Shown in pieces: positions 36,479 through 46,086 of a stretch of 64,000 nucleotides of DNA. A program made the position numbers and the translations under genes. The stretch comes from Gammaproteobacteria bacterium (GTDB lineage: Bacteria > Pseudomonadota > Gammaproteobacteria > Pseudomonadales > Halieaceae): positions 1-64,000 of the forward strand of contig JAUHYL010000008.1 in NCBI GenBank assembly GCA_030426545.1. Reading direction: 5' to 3'. Numbering within the stretch: the stretch's first letter is position 1; the number at the start of each line of letters is the position of its first letter. The notes under the pieces are model-generated. The model saw nothing but the letters and a program-made list of their open reading frames with translations, was not told the DNA's origin and did no database searches.

Positions 36479-38758
36479 ATGAATGACCTGGTGCTACCGC
36501 AACAGTTTCAGGCCAGAATTCGCAAAACGCAGCGCAAGCTGGGCTTTTCGCCGCGCTCCAGACGTTCAGTGCGCATCGAGGAAGCCTCGGGCATGCGCGT
36601 CAGCATTTCATCTGATCTCCCACACGCTGCCGATCACTGCGCCAGCATTTTCGAGAAGAACTACCTGCTATGGCGCGACCGGGATCGCTACGCCGCATGG
36701 GGCCAGTATAAACGCCAGCATTACACGGTTGCCGTGGGCGGCGGCAATACGCTCAAAGCCCAGTACCAGGCCATGGTCGACAAGCTACACTCGCGCGTGG
36801 ACTGGATACACCATGTGCGCTTTTTTTTCCTGGAAGACTCCTCCGGCGAAGGTAAATGGGAAAGCCCGCAGGACGGGCTCATCAACAGCTTTCTCACGCC
36901 ACTGGTACGCAAGCTTATTATTCATCGCGGTATGCGCCCGCTGGCCAGGACGCTGGAGCTCGGCGATCAGGCAGACCCGCACGAAATCCTCGAAGAGCTG
37001 ATCCGGCGGGTGGTCAACCCGATGGATATGAGCGAGGTCCGCAGCGCCCTGAGGCGCAAGAACAATCGCGAGGCCATGCGCCTGGCGAAGGAAGAAGCTG
37101 CTCGCTATGAACTGGATATTCAGCACAAGCTGGGCGGGAGTATGTCTTTTCACCATATCACCAGCGGCATCGGCAAGGATGGCGCGCTGGGAGCCCTTAC
37201 CCCCTACCTGCCGGCATTGAGCGAAACCGACCCCGGCGTAATCGCGATCAAGCGAGATAAGGGCGCCATACGCGTGGCCCTGAATCGAGGCGTTTTTACC
37301 AACGCCGAGCGGGTTTCACTTATTGTATCGGGCACCCACAAGCTACGCGCCCTTGGCCGCCTTGAGATGGAAGAAACCGCCAACTTTGAACAGACGGTGA
37401 TGGAAACGCCGCTGCGACTATTGCGGGCCACGCGCGATATTGGCGAACGCGTACAGGTATTCGCCGACGAGCAGTCGCTGCATTTCGAGGAAACGCTTTT
37501 TCAGTTCAAGGAGAAGGGTCAAACGCTGCAAAACAAGGCGGAAACCCGGGAGGGGCAGGAAAAACAGGGCACGCATATCCTGCTGATGCACGGCTTCATG
37601 GGCCTGTTCAGCTTCGCCAGCTTTCTCATTCGCCTGCCCAGCGCATGGACCGTGTCGGCATTGCACCGTGGCAGCTATGCCAAAACGCTGCCCGAAGCCG
37701 AAATATTCCCCTACTACGCGCGGGTGCTGCGCAAATGCATCCTCAAGCTCTGGAATCAGGGCCACCCGGTTCCCATCGCTGGACATTCCATTGCGGGCAT
37801 TATTATCGATCACTTGTTGCTCTCGGTGCTCGACGACTACGACGCGCCCATCAAACCCTACGCGCAGTTGAAGGAGCAGGATAAAAAACTGGTCGATGCC
37901 ATGCGCGCGTCAGGCATTATCAGCCTCGCGACCTGGGCGCCGTCTGATGCGCCACACACAGCCGCTAATATCCGTAACGTCTTGTCTCACTACTTCAAGA
38001 AGGAAGAACTGGACTACACCGGCTTCGATCGGGTTTACCGGGAGCCGGGCCGCGAACTCGAATTGGTGCCCGAGGCAAACATCTCGGACGCAGACAGCCT
38101 GGGGCGGCTGGGCCGCTTTCTCGACACGCCCATAGCCGAGCCCATCGTCAACAGCTTCAATGGCGTGTTGCGCCAGCTGCTGAACAACAAGACCGTACAG
38201 CAGCGTATGTTGAACATAAACAGCCCCTACGTGCTGCGCCTGGTGGGAAGCAGGCTGCTAAAGACCGCCTCCTTCTACGGCTTGTTCAAGGAGGTCAACG
38301 CTGCGCTGCACAACCCGGTGGAATATCAGCGCCGACATTTGAAAGCGCTGGACATGATGGTTGAGTACGACATCCCCACGCTGTGCATCATTCACGAGGA
38401 CGATTTCCTTGTCTCCGCGCGCCGACACTCGGAAGAGCATCAACACCTGGTGGCGCTGCGCCTGGAGAAAGAAGGCGTAGAGCGGGAAAGAGACCTGGCG
38501 GTGACCACCCGCATGGTCACACTGCGACGCAGCAAAGACGAGCTACCCCTGGATCCGCTTAATCCGCACTTGCTGGTGATGTCTACTTCTAACGAGGGCG
38601 TGACCATGGCGCGCCAGGTAACCGCGGCGATGACGCGCTTCGTCAACGAAAACCTCGAGAAGGCGATCGCCAGGCGGCGCATCAAAGCACTGCCCAGCGT
38701 GCGCAAGTGGCGCGCCAAATACCCGTTACCCAAAGCGCGGCGCGGTAAAAGCCAGTAA
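36479..38758 (+). CDS. NagB/6PGL-like domain fused to alpha/beta hydrolase
   Basis: The ATG at 36479 (MNDLVLPQQF) has AGGGG 7 nt upstream and is preferred to the GTG at 36464; the product is 759 aa. Residues about 50-325 resemble the NagB/6-phosphogluconolactonase fold: VAVGGGNTLKAQY, WIHHVRFFFLED, GIGKDGALGAL at about 230-240, and RVSLIVSGTHKLRALGRLEM. The family GxGxDGH motif ends in Ala here. Residues about 365-690 form an alpha/beta hydrolase with ILLMHGFMG as oxyanion region and GHSIAG with Ser at about 437. The tail is basic. It precedes an iron-type alcohol dehydrogenase. I know no function for this domain combination. Confidence 0.75.
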   Translation: MNDLVLPQQFQARIRKTQRKLGFSPRSRRSVRIEEASGMRVSISSDLPHAADHCASIFEKNYLLWRDRDRYAAWGQYKRQHYTVAVGGGNTLKAQYQAMVDKLHSRVDWIHHVRFFFLEDSSGEGKWESPQDGLINSFLTPLVRKLIIHRGMRPLARTLELGDQADPHEILEELIRRVVNPMDMSEVRSALRRKNNREAMRLAKEEAARYELDIQHKLGGSMSFHHITSGIGKDGALGALTPYLPALSETDPGVIAIKRDKGAIRVALNRGVFTNAERVSLIVSGTHKLRALGRLEMEETANFEQTVMETPLRLLRATRDIGERVQVFADEQSLHFEETLFQFKEKGQTLQNKAETREGQEKQGTHILLMHGFMGLFSFASFLIRLPSAWTVSALHRGSYAKTLPEAEIFPYYARVLRKCILKLWNQGHPVPIAGHSIAGIIIDHLLLSVLDDYDAPIKPYAQLKEQDKKLVDAMRASGIISLATWAPSDAPHTAANIRNVLSHYFKKEELDYTGFDRVYREPGRELELVPEANISDADSLGRLGRFLDTPIAEPIVNSFNGVLRQLLNNKTVQQRMLNINSPYVLRLVGSRLLKTASFYGLFKEVNAALHNPVEYQRRHLKALDMMVEYDIPTLCIIHEDDFLVSARRHSEEHQHLVALRLEKEGVERERDLAVTTRMVTLRRSKDELPLDPLNPHLLVMSTSNEGVTMARQVTAAMTRFVNENLEKAIARRRIKALPSVRKWRAKYPLPKARRGKSQ

Positions 38759-38888
38759 CAGCCGAATACGCGCATTCTGCCTCGCAGACATAGCCCGCAA
38801 ATCACGGCGCAGGTGCGCTGGAACTGGCCATGCGGCAGCCTGAAGGCTTATTATAACGCCACCGCACCAACCTCTGGCCCCTGACCCA

Positions 38889-40112
38889 ATGACTTTCCTC
38901 TACCGACTCAGGGCGTATATCGCCGTCATGATGCTGCGCTATCTACCGCGCAATACGCCCATCGTATATTCCGGGGCCGGGTCGTCCCTGCAGCTGGTTG
39001 AGCAGCTGGCTTTACTGGGCCTGAACAAAGTGCTGGTCGTAACCGACGAGTTTCTGCATAACTCGGGATTGCTGAAAGAGGTACTGGAGGCCCTCAACGC
39101 CCACCATATCGCGTTCGAAATCTACGACGGCGTGCTACCCGACCCGAGCTTCGACCAGGTACAAGCTGGCGAGGCGCTCTACCGATCCACAGACTGCCAG
39201 GGCGTCTTTGCCATTGGCGGCGGCTCGGTGCTCGATGCCGCCAAGCTACTGTCTATTCTGCACACCAATCCGCGCACGCTTGCACAGTTTTTGCCCGCGC
39301 AGCGCTGTAAAAATGCCGGGGTACCCCTGTTTGCCGTACCGACCACTGCCGGTACGGGTTCGGAAATCACGCCCGTGGCAGTCATCACCGACCAGGAAAC
39401 ACACCAGAAGACGGCAGTGGTCGACACCAGGATGATTCCAGGCCATATCGCCCTGGATGCGGCAATAATGCGCACCATGCCCCCGGGCGTGACGGCCGCA
39501 ACCGGCATGGACGCACTGACGCACGCGGTAGAATCCTACTTGAGTCGCGGCTCCAATGAAGCCACGGAAAGACAGGCGGAGGCCGCCACCCGGCTGATCT
39601 TCAAACACCTGCCCACCGCCTGCAAGAACGGTGACGACCTGGTCGCAAGGGACGCGATGGCAACAGCAGCATTCTACGCAGGATCAGCATTCAGCCGCAC
39701 GTCGGTGGGCTACGTACATGCTATCGCGCATCAACTCGGAGCAATTTGCGGAACGCCCCACGGCAACGCCAATGCCATGGTCCTACCCGAGGTACTGACC
39801 GCCTATGGCGATTGCGTGCACGACCGGCTGGCCCAGTTGGCGAACAGGTGTGGTTTTGCAGGTGAGGGGCGTACTGAAGCTGCTGTCGCCACTGAATTTA
39901 TCAGCGCCATTGTAGACATGCGCGCAAAACTGGAGCTGCCCATTCTGCCGCGTGGGTTGCGGGATGAACACGTCACCGGCGTGGTCAAGGAGGCCATTCG
40001 GGAAACCGGCGAGCTGTATCCGGTACCGCGCTACTTCTCCGCCCAGGAAATTGAGCGCATCGTGCGCGGCCTGCTGCCGGCTTCACAACCGAAAACGACT
40101 GAATTGAACTGA
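38889..40112 (+). CDS. Iron-containing alcohol dehydrogenase
   Basis: This 407-aa group III alcohol dehydrogenase carries the NAD(P) motif GGGSVLDAAK, the family signatures TAGTGSEITPVAV and MDALTHAVESYLSRGSN, and metal ligands Asp and three His (including YVHAIAHQLGAICGTPHGNAN). It oxidises alcohols or reduces aldehydes. The start MTFLYRLRAYIAVMMLRYLP is a slightly longer hydrophobic N terminus than usual. It lies 130 nt after the fusion gene, so a functional link is possible but unproven. Confidence 0.94.
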   Translation: MTFLYRLRAYIAVMMLRYLPRNTPIVYSGAGSSLQLVEQLALLGLNKVLVVTDEFLHNSGLLKEVLEALNAHHIAFEIYDGVLPDPSFDQVQAGEALYRSTDCQGVFAIGGGSVLDAAKLLSILHTNPRTLAQFLPAQRCKNAGVPLFAVPTTAGTGSEITPVAVITDQETHQKTAVVDTRMIPGHIALDAAIMRTMPPGVTAATGMDALTHAVESYLSRGSNEATERQAEAATRLIFKHLPTACKNGDDLVARDAMATAAFYAGSAFSRTSVGYVHAIAHQLGAICGTPHGNANAMVLPEVLTAYGDCVHDRLAQLANRCGFAGEGRTEAAVATEFISAIVDMRAKLELPILPRGLRDEHVTGVVKEAIRETGELYPVPRYFSAQEIERIVRGLLPASQPKTTELN

Positions 40113-40174
40113 CTCCGGAAACGGTTACCAAAGCACGAATCCACAAGACACTGACTAATAAGAGATGATTGAAT

Positions 40175-40591
40175 ATGGCGAATAAATTTTCCGCAGCCGA
40201 CTTTCTCATACGCTGGCTGTTTGCACTGGTGTTGGTGTTCGGGACCTACAACCCCACCGACTATTGCTACATCAGCTGGGTATCGGGTTCGGAGTTTTCG
40301 GTTACGCCACTCATGGCGCTGGTAGGGATTACTATTCTCATAGGCTGGATCATCTACCTGCGCGCCACGGCACTCTCGCTGGGTGTTCTCGGCGTGTCGC
40401 TGTTCGCCGCACTGTTCGCCTGCTTCATCTGGCTATTCGTAGACCTGGGTTGGTTGAGCCTGGAGAACACCGGCGCGATGACCTGGATCGTGTTGGTACT
40501 GCTGTCGCTGGTTCTGGCGATGGGTATGTCATGGTCACACATACGCAGGCAGATAAGCGGCCAGGTGTCTACCGACGACCTGGAAAACTGA
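40175..40591 (+). CDS. DUF6524-like integral membrane protein
   Basis: This 138-aa protein starts MANKFSAADFLIRWLFALVL; the inner ATG is preferred to a TTG two codons earlier. Four hydrophobic helices are evident (LFALVLVFGTYNP, PLMALVGITILIGWIIYLRA, GVSLFAALFACFIWLFVDLG, WIVLVLLSLVLAMGMSW). It resembles the DUF6524 family (from memory). Function is unknown. Confidence 0.75.
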   Translation: MANKFSAADFLIRWLFALVLVFGTYNPTDYCYISWVSGSEFSVTPLMALVGITILIGWIIYLRATALSLGVLGVSLFAALFACFIWLFVDLGWLSLENTGAMTWIVLVLLSLVLAMGMSWSHIRRQISGQVSTDDLEN

Positions 40592-40701
40592 ACAGACGGA
40601 TCATCCTCAAGCCCGCTGGCCCTGGCACTTACTTCGGGGGGGTAAAGATACACCAGACAGCGGGCAGTCAAAGAACGGACGGCAGTGCGAGGCCGCGGGA
40701 C

Positions 40702-42723
40702 TCAGGATTTATCGGGAAACAATTCCTGCACATTGGAGTGAGTCAGTTGCGCAGCTTCCAGCGGCACCACTTTGCCACGCTTGCGCCACATATGATCGTA
40801 GCGCACCTGGTGCTGACCAAACCCGCTCACCGCTGAGCTGAATACTTCGCTGATGCCGTCACAGTCCAGCGTATCGCAGTCGTGTTTCAGATTTTTCAGC
40901 AGCCGCTCCATCTGGGTGTGCGGCAGCGACTCCTCCTCCGCACGCATGATCATGGGGTGCCCGGTGCCTTCGACGTTATCGCCCAGCAACAGTTCCTCGT
41001 GAAGTTTTTCGCCGGGGCGCAGACCGATAAACTCGATATCGATGTGATTGCCTTCGGTCTTTTCTGAATCTATCTCGTAGCCGCTGAGGTGGATCATGCG
41101 GCGGGCAAGGTCGACGATACGAACCGGCTCGCCCATATCCAGCACAAACACATCGCCTCCAGTACCCATCGCTCCCGCCTGCAATACCAGTTGCGCCGCC
41201 TCGGCAATACTCATGAAGTAGCGCGATACTTCCGGGTGTGTCACGGTTACCGGGCCGCCGCCTTCAATCTGCTGGCGGAACAAGGGCACCACGGAACCGG
41301 ATGAACCCAGTACGTTGCCGAAGCGCACCATGCAGAATCGCGTGCCGGTATCCTGCTGTGCCAGGCCCTGCAAAATCATTTCCGCGAAACGCTTGGAAGC
41401 GCCCATGATGTTCGTTGGGCGCACGGCTTTATCCGTGGAAATCAGAACAAAGGTTTCAACACCCGCATCGCGAGCCGCCTGGGCAGCGTACCAGGTGCCG
41501 AAAACGTTGTTCGCCACACCCTCGGCAATGTTGTATTCCACCATAGGCACATGTTTATAGGCCGCGGCATGATAAACCGTGTCGACATCGAAGGTGCGGT
41601 AGATATTCTCCAGCCGGTTTTTATCCTGTACGGAGCCAAGCAGGGCAACCAGGTCGAATTCCAGGTGCGCCGTACCCATAATCTCGCGCAGTTCGCGTTC
41701 AATACTGTAAAGCGCGTACTCAGAGTTATCGAGCAGCACCAGTTCTCGCGGCTGAGCGAGAATTATCTGCCGGCACAGTTCCGAGCCAATAGAGCCCCCT
41801 GCCCCGGTCACCATGACACACTTACCCGTGATGCAGCGCTCCACCAGCTCGGGTTTGGGCGGAACCGGTTCACGGCCGAGCAAGTCATCGAGATCAATAT
41901 CGCGAATCTGGTTAACGCTGGCCTCTCCGGCCAGCAGCTCGTTGATCGTCGGCACGGTTCGCACATGGACCTGCAGCCCAACCAGGGAATCGATAATTTC
42001 CCGGCGGCGTTCCGGTGAGGCGGACGGTACCGCCAGCAACACCTGGGTAATGTTGTGCCGTTCGATCAACTTCTGTAAATCTTTCGGCTGCGCCACATGC
42101 AGGCCGTTAATCACCGACCGCTGCAGGCGTGAATCGTCGTCTACAAACACAACCGGATGGTATTGCTCACCGTGCTGCAGTGCGTGCAGCAATTGCCTGC
42201 CCGACTGGCCGGCGCCATAGATAATGACGTTCTCGGACATGGAGCGAAGCTTGGCCTGGTAATAGGCTCGCACCACCAACCGCGTCCCGCCGATGCCAAG
42301 CAGACACAGCGCCCAGTAGATGAACGGTGTGGAACGCGGCACGTCGGCGCGCGTAAAGAAAAAGGCCGCGCCAAGCACCAGAGCGGAATAACTGACCGCC
42401 GTAACAATGGCCCAGATCGCCTGCTGGCCCATAAAGCGGATGACGGCCCGATACAAACCCAGACGCAGGAAGATGACGGCACTGACTACCAGTGCAAACG
42501 CACCGCAGGCGTACTCGATGGGACCAAGCTGAATGTCCAGGCTGCCCCAGCGCAGCGCAACCGCACCCCACATGGCGGCAGCGACATAGATCATATCCAG
42601 AGAAAGTAGGCAGGCCTGTTTGATGTTGCGCGGTAGTTCCACCACCTTTTCGATCAGGTCGCGCAGGATATTCTGGCTGGCCGTGATTGAGCGCGATGCA
42701 AAACTGTGCTGCTGACTGGGCAA
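40702..42723 (-). CDS. Nucleoside-diphosphate sugar dehydratase/epimerase (WbpM/CapD family)
   Basis: This 673-aa membrane protein has four N-terminal helices (about 35-150), a first Rossmann-like CoA-binding region (IIYGAGQSGRQLLHAL), and a second SDR domain with MVTGAGGSIGSELCRQI. The catalytic signature is NIMGASKRFAEM, the MxxxK variant typical of large WbpM/FlaA1-like 4,6-dehydratases acting on UDP-GlcNAc. It supplies dideoxy amino sugars for O-antigen or other surface glycans. It is the last gene of a three-gene set with WbpL- and WbpV-like genes, 71 nt after the transferase. Confidence 0.93.
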   Translation of the reverse strand: MPSQQHSFASRSITASQNILRDLIEKVVELPRNIKQACLLSLDMIYVAAAMWGAVALRWGSLDIQLGPIEYACGAFALVVSAVIFLRLGLYRAVIRFMGQQAIWAIVTAVSYSALVLGAAFFFTRADVPRSTPFIYWALCLLGIGGTRLVVRAYYQAKLRSMSENVIIYGAGQSGRQLLHALQHGEQYHPVVFVDDDSRLQRSVINGLHVAQPKDLQKLIERHNITQVLLAVPSASPERRREIIDSLVGLQVHVRTVPTINELLAGEASVNQIRDIDLDDLLGREPVPPKPELVERCITGKCVMVTGAGGSIGSELCRQIILAQPRELVLLDNSEYALYSIERELREIMGTAHLEFDLVALLGSVQDKNRLENIYRTFDVDTVYHAAAYKHVPMVEYNIAEGVANNVFGTWYAAQAARDAGVETFVLISTDKAVRPTNIMGASKRFAEMILQGLAQQDTGTRFCMVRFGNVLGSSGSVVPLFRQQIEGGGPVTVTHPEVSRYFMSIAEAAQLVLQAGAMGTGGDVFVLDMGEPVRIVDLARRMIHLSGYEIDSEKTEGNHIDIEFIGLRPGEKLHEELLLGDNVEGTGHPMIMRAEEESLPHTQMERLLKNLKHDCDTLDCDGISEVFSSAVSGFGQHQVRYDHMWRKRGKVVPLEAAQLTHSNVQELFPDKS

Positions 42724-42794
42724 GAGACCCCCTGTTAGAGCGTTGGCACCGGAATTTGATGGAATAATTAGTCTATCCGGGAGGAATATGAATA

Positions 42795-43784
42795 CTACTT
42801 TAAGGAACGCAGATTAGCCATGCCAATGACCCACGGAAGGTAGGCCAAAATTACCAAAAAAAGTCCGTATTCCGGAGACTTACGAATCAGCCAGGCAATG
42901 GGCAATAACCACAGCAGAAAAATAGCGATGAACAGAAAATCCACCGCGCGGTGCGAGTTCCAGTGCCGGCTCAACCGTTGGTAGGCATGAGCGCGGTGCC
43001 CCTGCGAGATATCCTCCCTGCGCAACAGCCTGGCGCTCACTGTCCAGCTTGCATCGAGAATGAACAGCGCCAGCAAAACCAGCCAGCACAGGGGGTTGAG
43101 GGCATCCATGGTCCAACCTAACAGCGCCAGCACACCGATCAGGTAACCGGTAGGGATGCTCCCCGTATCGCCCATAAACAGGCGCGCGGGAGGCCAGTTG
43201 AAGCAAAGGAAGCCGACATGGGCCGCTGCCAGCAGCAGGCAGACCGCCGAGTAGAGCGCATCCGCGTCTCGCGCAAACCAGGCTGCAGTCGTGCAGGCCA
43301 GCACCGCCTGAACAGCTGCAATACCGTCAATACCATCCATAAAGTTGTACAAATTGATCAACCACAACAACGCAACGGCAGCGCAGGCTATCAACAACAC
43401 CTGCTGCCAGAGCGGCAGTGCAGTGTGGCCGTAAACCATGACGACCACGGTCAACAGGCTGACGAGGGTATAGCTGACCAAGCGAACGCGCACAGAAAGC
43501 CCGCGCAGGTCATCCACCAGGCCCAGCAGCATGAGAAAACCTGTGGCGACAGCAATCCATGCGTAGGGCGTGAGCCACGGCTCAGCACGAAACTCAAACA
43601 GGGCCAGCAGTGCGACAAGAAAGGCCAGCAACAGTGGCAGGCCGCCACCGTGTGGCGTTGCCAGTTCATGGGAACTGCGCTGATTCGGTTGATCAACGAT
43701 TTGACGTCGCCGCGCGAAGCGCAGGTAGACGGCGCAGAACAATGCGGACAGCGCTACCGTTCCCAGCGCGAGATACCCGATCAC
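42795..43784 (-). CDS. Undecaprenyl-phosphate glycosyl-1-phosphate transferase (WecA/WbpL-like)
   Basis: This 329-aa polytopic enzyme of the MraY/WecA family transfers a sugar-1-phosphate to undecaprenyl phosphate, starting glycan repeat synthesis. Motifs seen are LGLVDDLRGLS, the NLYNFMDGIDGIAAVQ loop, LFMGDTGSIPTGYLIG, and the basic HRAHAYQRL loop. About ten hydrophobic helices span the protein. Its start overlaps the epimerase stop by 4 nt (ATGA). Confidence 0.92.
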   Translation of the reverse strand: MIGYLALGTVALSALFCAVYLRFARRRQIVDQPNQRSSHELATPHGGGLPLLLAFLVALLALFEFRAEPWLTPYAWIAVATGFLMLLGLVDDLRGLSVRVRLVSYTLVSLLTVVVMVYGHTALPLWQQVLLIACAAVALLWLINLYNFMDGIDGIAAVQAVLACTTAAWFARDADALYSAVCLLLAAAHVGFLCFNWPPARLFMGDTGSIPTGYLIGVLALLGWTMDALNPLCWLVLLALFILDASWTVSARLLRREDISQGHRAHAYQRLSRHWNSHRAVDFLFIAIFLLWLLPIAWLIRKSPEYGLFLVILAYLPWVIGMANLRSLK

Positions 43785-44701
43785 GCAGGATCACTCATCA
43801 GCAAGGGTGCGCAGTCTTTCAGCGAGACGCGCGGTCGCCAGTCTGTCTGCGCGAGAACGCGCGTATTGTCGTAAAGTTCAGTGCCGAAGAGCTTGTCGAA
43901 GCTACCTTCGCCCTGCCCCAGCGCATCATAAAACGCCGTACCGGCACGCCACCCCCAGCGCGGCAGCCAACTGCGTCCCGTGGGAGCACCCGCGGCCAGT
44001 CGCAGGGCATCGTAAACTTCTCTGGTACTGTAATCCTGGGAGCAGGCGATAAGGGTCTGCGTATCGAATTCGGTGCTGCCAGCCAACGAAAGTAACAGCG
44101 CATGCAGATCCTCGAGTGCGATCATTGAGCGCTTGCCACCTGGTGGTGGCCGCGGTAATCCCAAACGAGCCCAGCGAGCCAGCAGGCGCAGGTTGCCCTT
44201 CACGCCGGGCCCATAAACCAGCGCTGGCCGCACGATAGTCAGGCACATCGATGATTGCCTGTGCTCTCTCAGCAGGGCCCTTTCGGCACGCCATTTTGAG
44301 CGACCATAGGCGTCGCCCGGCGCTACCACATCCTCTTCATTGCGCGGAGCACTGAAAGGGCTGTCACCCATCGCCTTGACACTGCTGACATAGATGAAAC
44401 GGCGCACGCCCGCGGCCGCCGCAATACGGGCCAGTGCAAGGGTGGCAGTTTCATTTAGCGCGGCGTAGTCTTGCGGGCGCGCACGTTGGTGAGCAATGCC
44501 TGCGAGATGAATTACCACATCCACATCGGCAAACAGATCGGCAGGTATTTCCCCGGTGAGATCAAGGGCACGCGTCGGCGTGCCATCCGGCAGCGGCGCT
44601 CCCCGCCAACTGAGGGGTAACACGTCGTATCCGGCTTTACGCAGCGTTGGGCTGAGACCGCGTCCGATAAAACCGCTGGCACCGGTAACAAGACATTTCA
44701 C
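43781..44701 (-). CDS. NAD-dependent epimerase/dehydratase (WbpV-like)
   Basis: This 306-aa extended SDR starts MKCLVTGASGFIGRGL (NAD-binding motif) and has catalytic YGRSK and VYVSSVKAMG-like (FIYVSSVKAMGDSP) segments. It is related to UDP-sugar 4-epimerases such as WbpV. First gene of the three-gene surface-glycan set, overlapping the transferase by 4 nt. The exact sugar is unknown. Confidence 0.9.
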   Translation of the reverse strand: MKCLVTGASGFIGRGLSPTLRKAGYDVLPLSWRGAPLPDGTPTRALDLTGEIPADLFADVDVVIHLAGIAHQRARPQDYAALNETATLALARIAAAAGVRRFIYVSSVKAMGDSPFSAPRNEEDVVAPGDAYGRSKWRAERALLREHRQSSMCLTIVRPALVYGPGVKGNLRLLARWARLGLPRPPPGGKRSMIALEDLHALLLSLAGSTEFDTQTLIACSQDYSTREVYDALRLAAGAPTGRSWLPRWGWRAGTAFYDALGQGEGSFDKLFGTELYDNTRVLAQTDWRPRVSLKDCAPLLMSDPA

Positions 44702-44726
44702 GCATCACGCTCTTGCTAAGAATGAA

Positions 44727-44748
44727 AAGGGGGCCAGAGGCCCCCTTC
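44727..44748 (-). terminator. Hairpin terminator after comEA
   Basis: AAGGGGGCC-AGA-GGCCCCCTT is a perfect 9-bp stem with a 3-nt loop, followed on the minus strand by TTCATTC. It separates comEA from the wbp-like genes. The U-tract is weak, so some read-through is likely. Confidence 0.7.
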
Positions 44749-44768
44749 ATGATACGGATGCGCAGGGC

Positions 44769-45212
44769 TTATTCCAGTGTAATAAGCTGACGATTCATAT
44801 CGAGTGTGGATTGGCCGATTCCCTTCACCTCGGTCAATTCGTCCGGCGAGGCAAACGGGCCGTACATTTCGCGATAACGCACAATTTCCCGCGCGCGGGC
44901 CTCCCCTACGCCTTTCAGCCCGGCAGCCAGCGTCGCCGCGTCAGCGGCATTGATATTGACGCTGGTGGGCTGCATCGCTGCCGCCGGCTCTGCTGCCAGC
45001 AAACTCACGCTGCCGGTGGCAAGGCCAAGACAAACAACGATCATGGCGAACAGTTTCAGCAGGTGGCCACCACCCGGTACGCCTGCCCGGCGCTCCGGGC
45101 CCGTCCAGTTGCCGCTGCCGTGTTGCTGATGTTTTGATTGAGTGCTTTCAGTAGGGCCGTCATCAAGACCGGCATGAAAATTTGAGCAGGTTGTTGCTAG
45201 TGTATTGGTCAT
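44769..45212 (-). CDS. ComEA-family helix-hairpin-helix protein
   Basis: This 147-aa protein has a C-terminal double HhH module (VNINAADAATLAAGLKGVGE and YGPFASPDELTEVKGIGQST) that binds DNA non-specifically, as in the competence protein ComEA. A membrane segment (LLKLFAMIVVCLGLATGSVSLLA) lies in the middle, preceded by about 50 polar residues. The long start at 45212 is supported by AAGGAG with 8-nt spacing, so this N-terminal extension appears genuine. Possible roles are DNA uptake in the periplasm. It stands between pyrF and the glycan genes. Confidence 0.9.
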   Translation of the reverse strand: MTNTLATTCSNFHAGLDDGPTESTQSKHQQHGSGNWTGPERRAGVPGGGHLLKLFAMIVVCLGLATGSVSLLAAEPAAAMQPTSVNINAADAATLAAGLKGVGEARAREIVRYREMYGPFASPDELTEVKGIGQSTLDMNRQLITLE

Positions 45213-45390
45213 AGTGTGATCTCCTTATCGGTTCGCTGCGTCCATGCAGGCATCCGCACCGATTGAGAGTCTAGCAACGAAGACCGGTGAAAACGCGGTC
45301 ACGCCCGTATTTGATGAAACACGCTAAACCGTGCAGAAAAACAACACTGCGATGCATTGTGCAGGCGTCACGCTTGCAGCCCAGCGAAGT

Positions 45391-46086
45391 TCAGGCAGCG
45401 CTCAACTCGCCCGCAATGCGTTCCAGCGCCGCCAGGGGATCCGCCGCCGCAGTCACCGAGCGGCCGATCACGAGGTAATGGGAGCCCGCAGCCATCGCGG
45501 CAGCCGGCGTTACCACACGCCGCTGATCACCGGCGTCATCGCCTGCCAGGCGTATACCAGGGGTCACCAGACAAAACCCAGCCCCCAACTCACGCTTCAA
45601 CAGGGTGGATTCCTGCGCCGAACAGACCACACCGTCCAAGCCACACTTTTCGGCGAGACTCGCGAGGCGCAGCACGCGTTGTTCGGGCTTCTCGCTGTAC
45701 CCCAGCTCCCGCAGATCCTCCTCCGATAGACTGGTCAGCACCGTCACGCCGATCAGCAAGGGAGGATTCGCAACCCCATCGAGCGCCTCTCGCGCCGCCT
45801 CCAGCATGCGGCGCCCACCGCTGGCGTGTACGTTAACCATCCACACACCCAGATCCGCCGCGGCTTTTACCGCGCCGGCCACCGTATTGGGGATGTCATG
45901 AAACTTGAGGTCAAGGAATACTTCAAAACCCCTGGACTGCAACTGTTCAACCAGTTGTGGGCCGCCGCGAGTGAACAACTCCTTGCCCACCTTGAGCCTG
46001 CAGAGAGCCGGCGTGAGTCTGTCCACCAGCGCAAGCGCGGCCTCGGGTGACGGAAAATCCAGGGCGACAATCACCGGGTTGCTCAT
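45391..46086 (-). CDS. pyrF: Orotidine 5'-phosphate decarboxylase
   Basis: This 231-aa TIM-barrel enzyme converts OMP to UMP, the last step of de novo pyrimidine synthesis. The active-site motif [11 protein letters not shown] and the phosphate-binding [25 protein letters not shown] are present. Its start overlaps the lapA stop by 4 nt. Confidence 0.97.
   Translation of the reverse strand: MSNPVIVALDFPSPEAALALVDRLTPALCRLKVGKELFTRGGPQLVEQLQSRGFEVFLDLKFHDIPNTVAGAVKAAADLGVWMVNVHASGGRRMLEAAREALDGVANPPLLIGVTVLTSLSEEDLRELGYSEKPEQRVLRLASLAEKCGLDGVVCSAQESTLLKRELGAGFCLVTPGIRLAGDDAGDQRRVVTPAAAMAAGSHYLVIGRSVTAAADPLAALERIAGELSAA

Noticed and set aside
40609-40670. GCCCGCTG/CAGCGGGC as a bidirectional terminator
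   Set aside because: The arms are 8 bp with a loop of about 40 nt and no T-run on either side.
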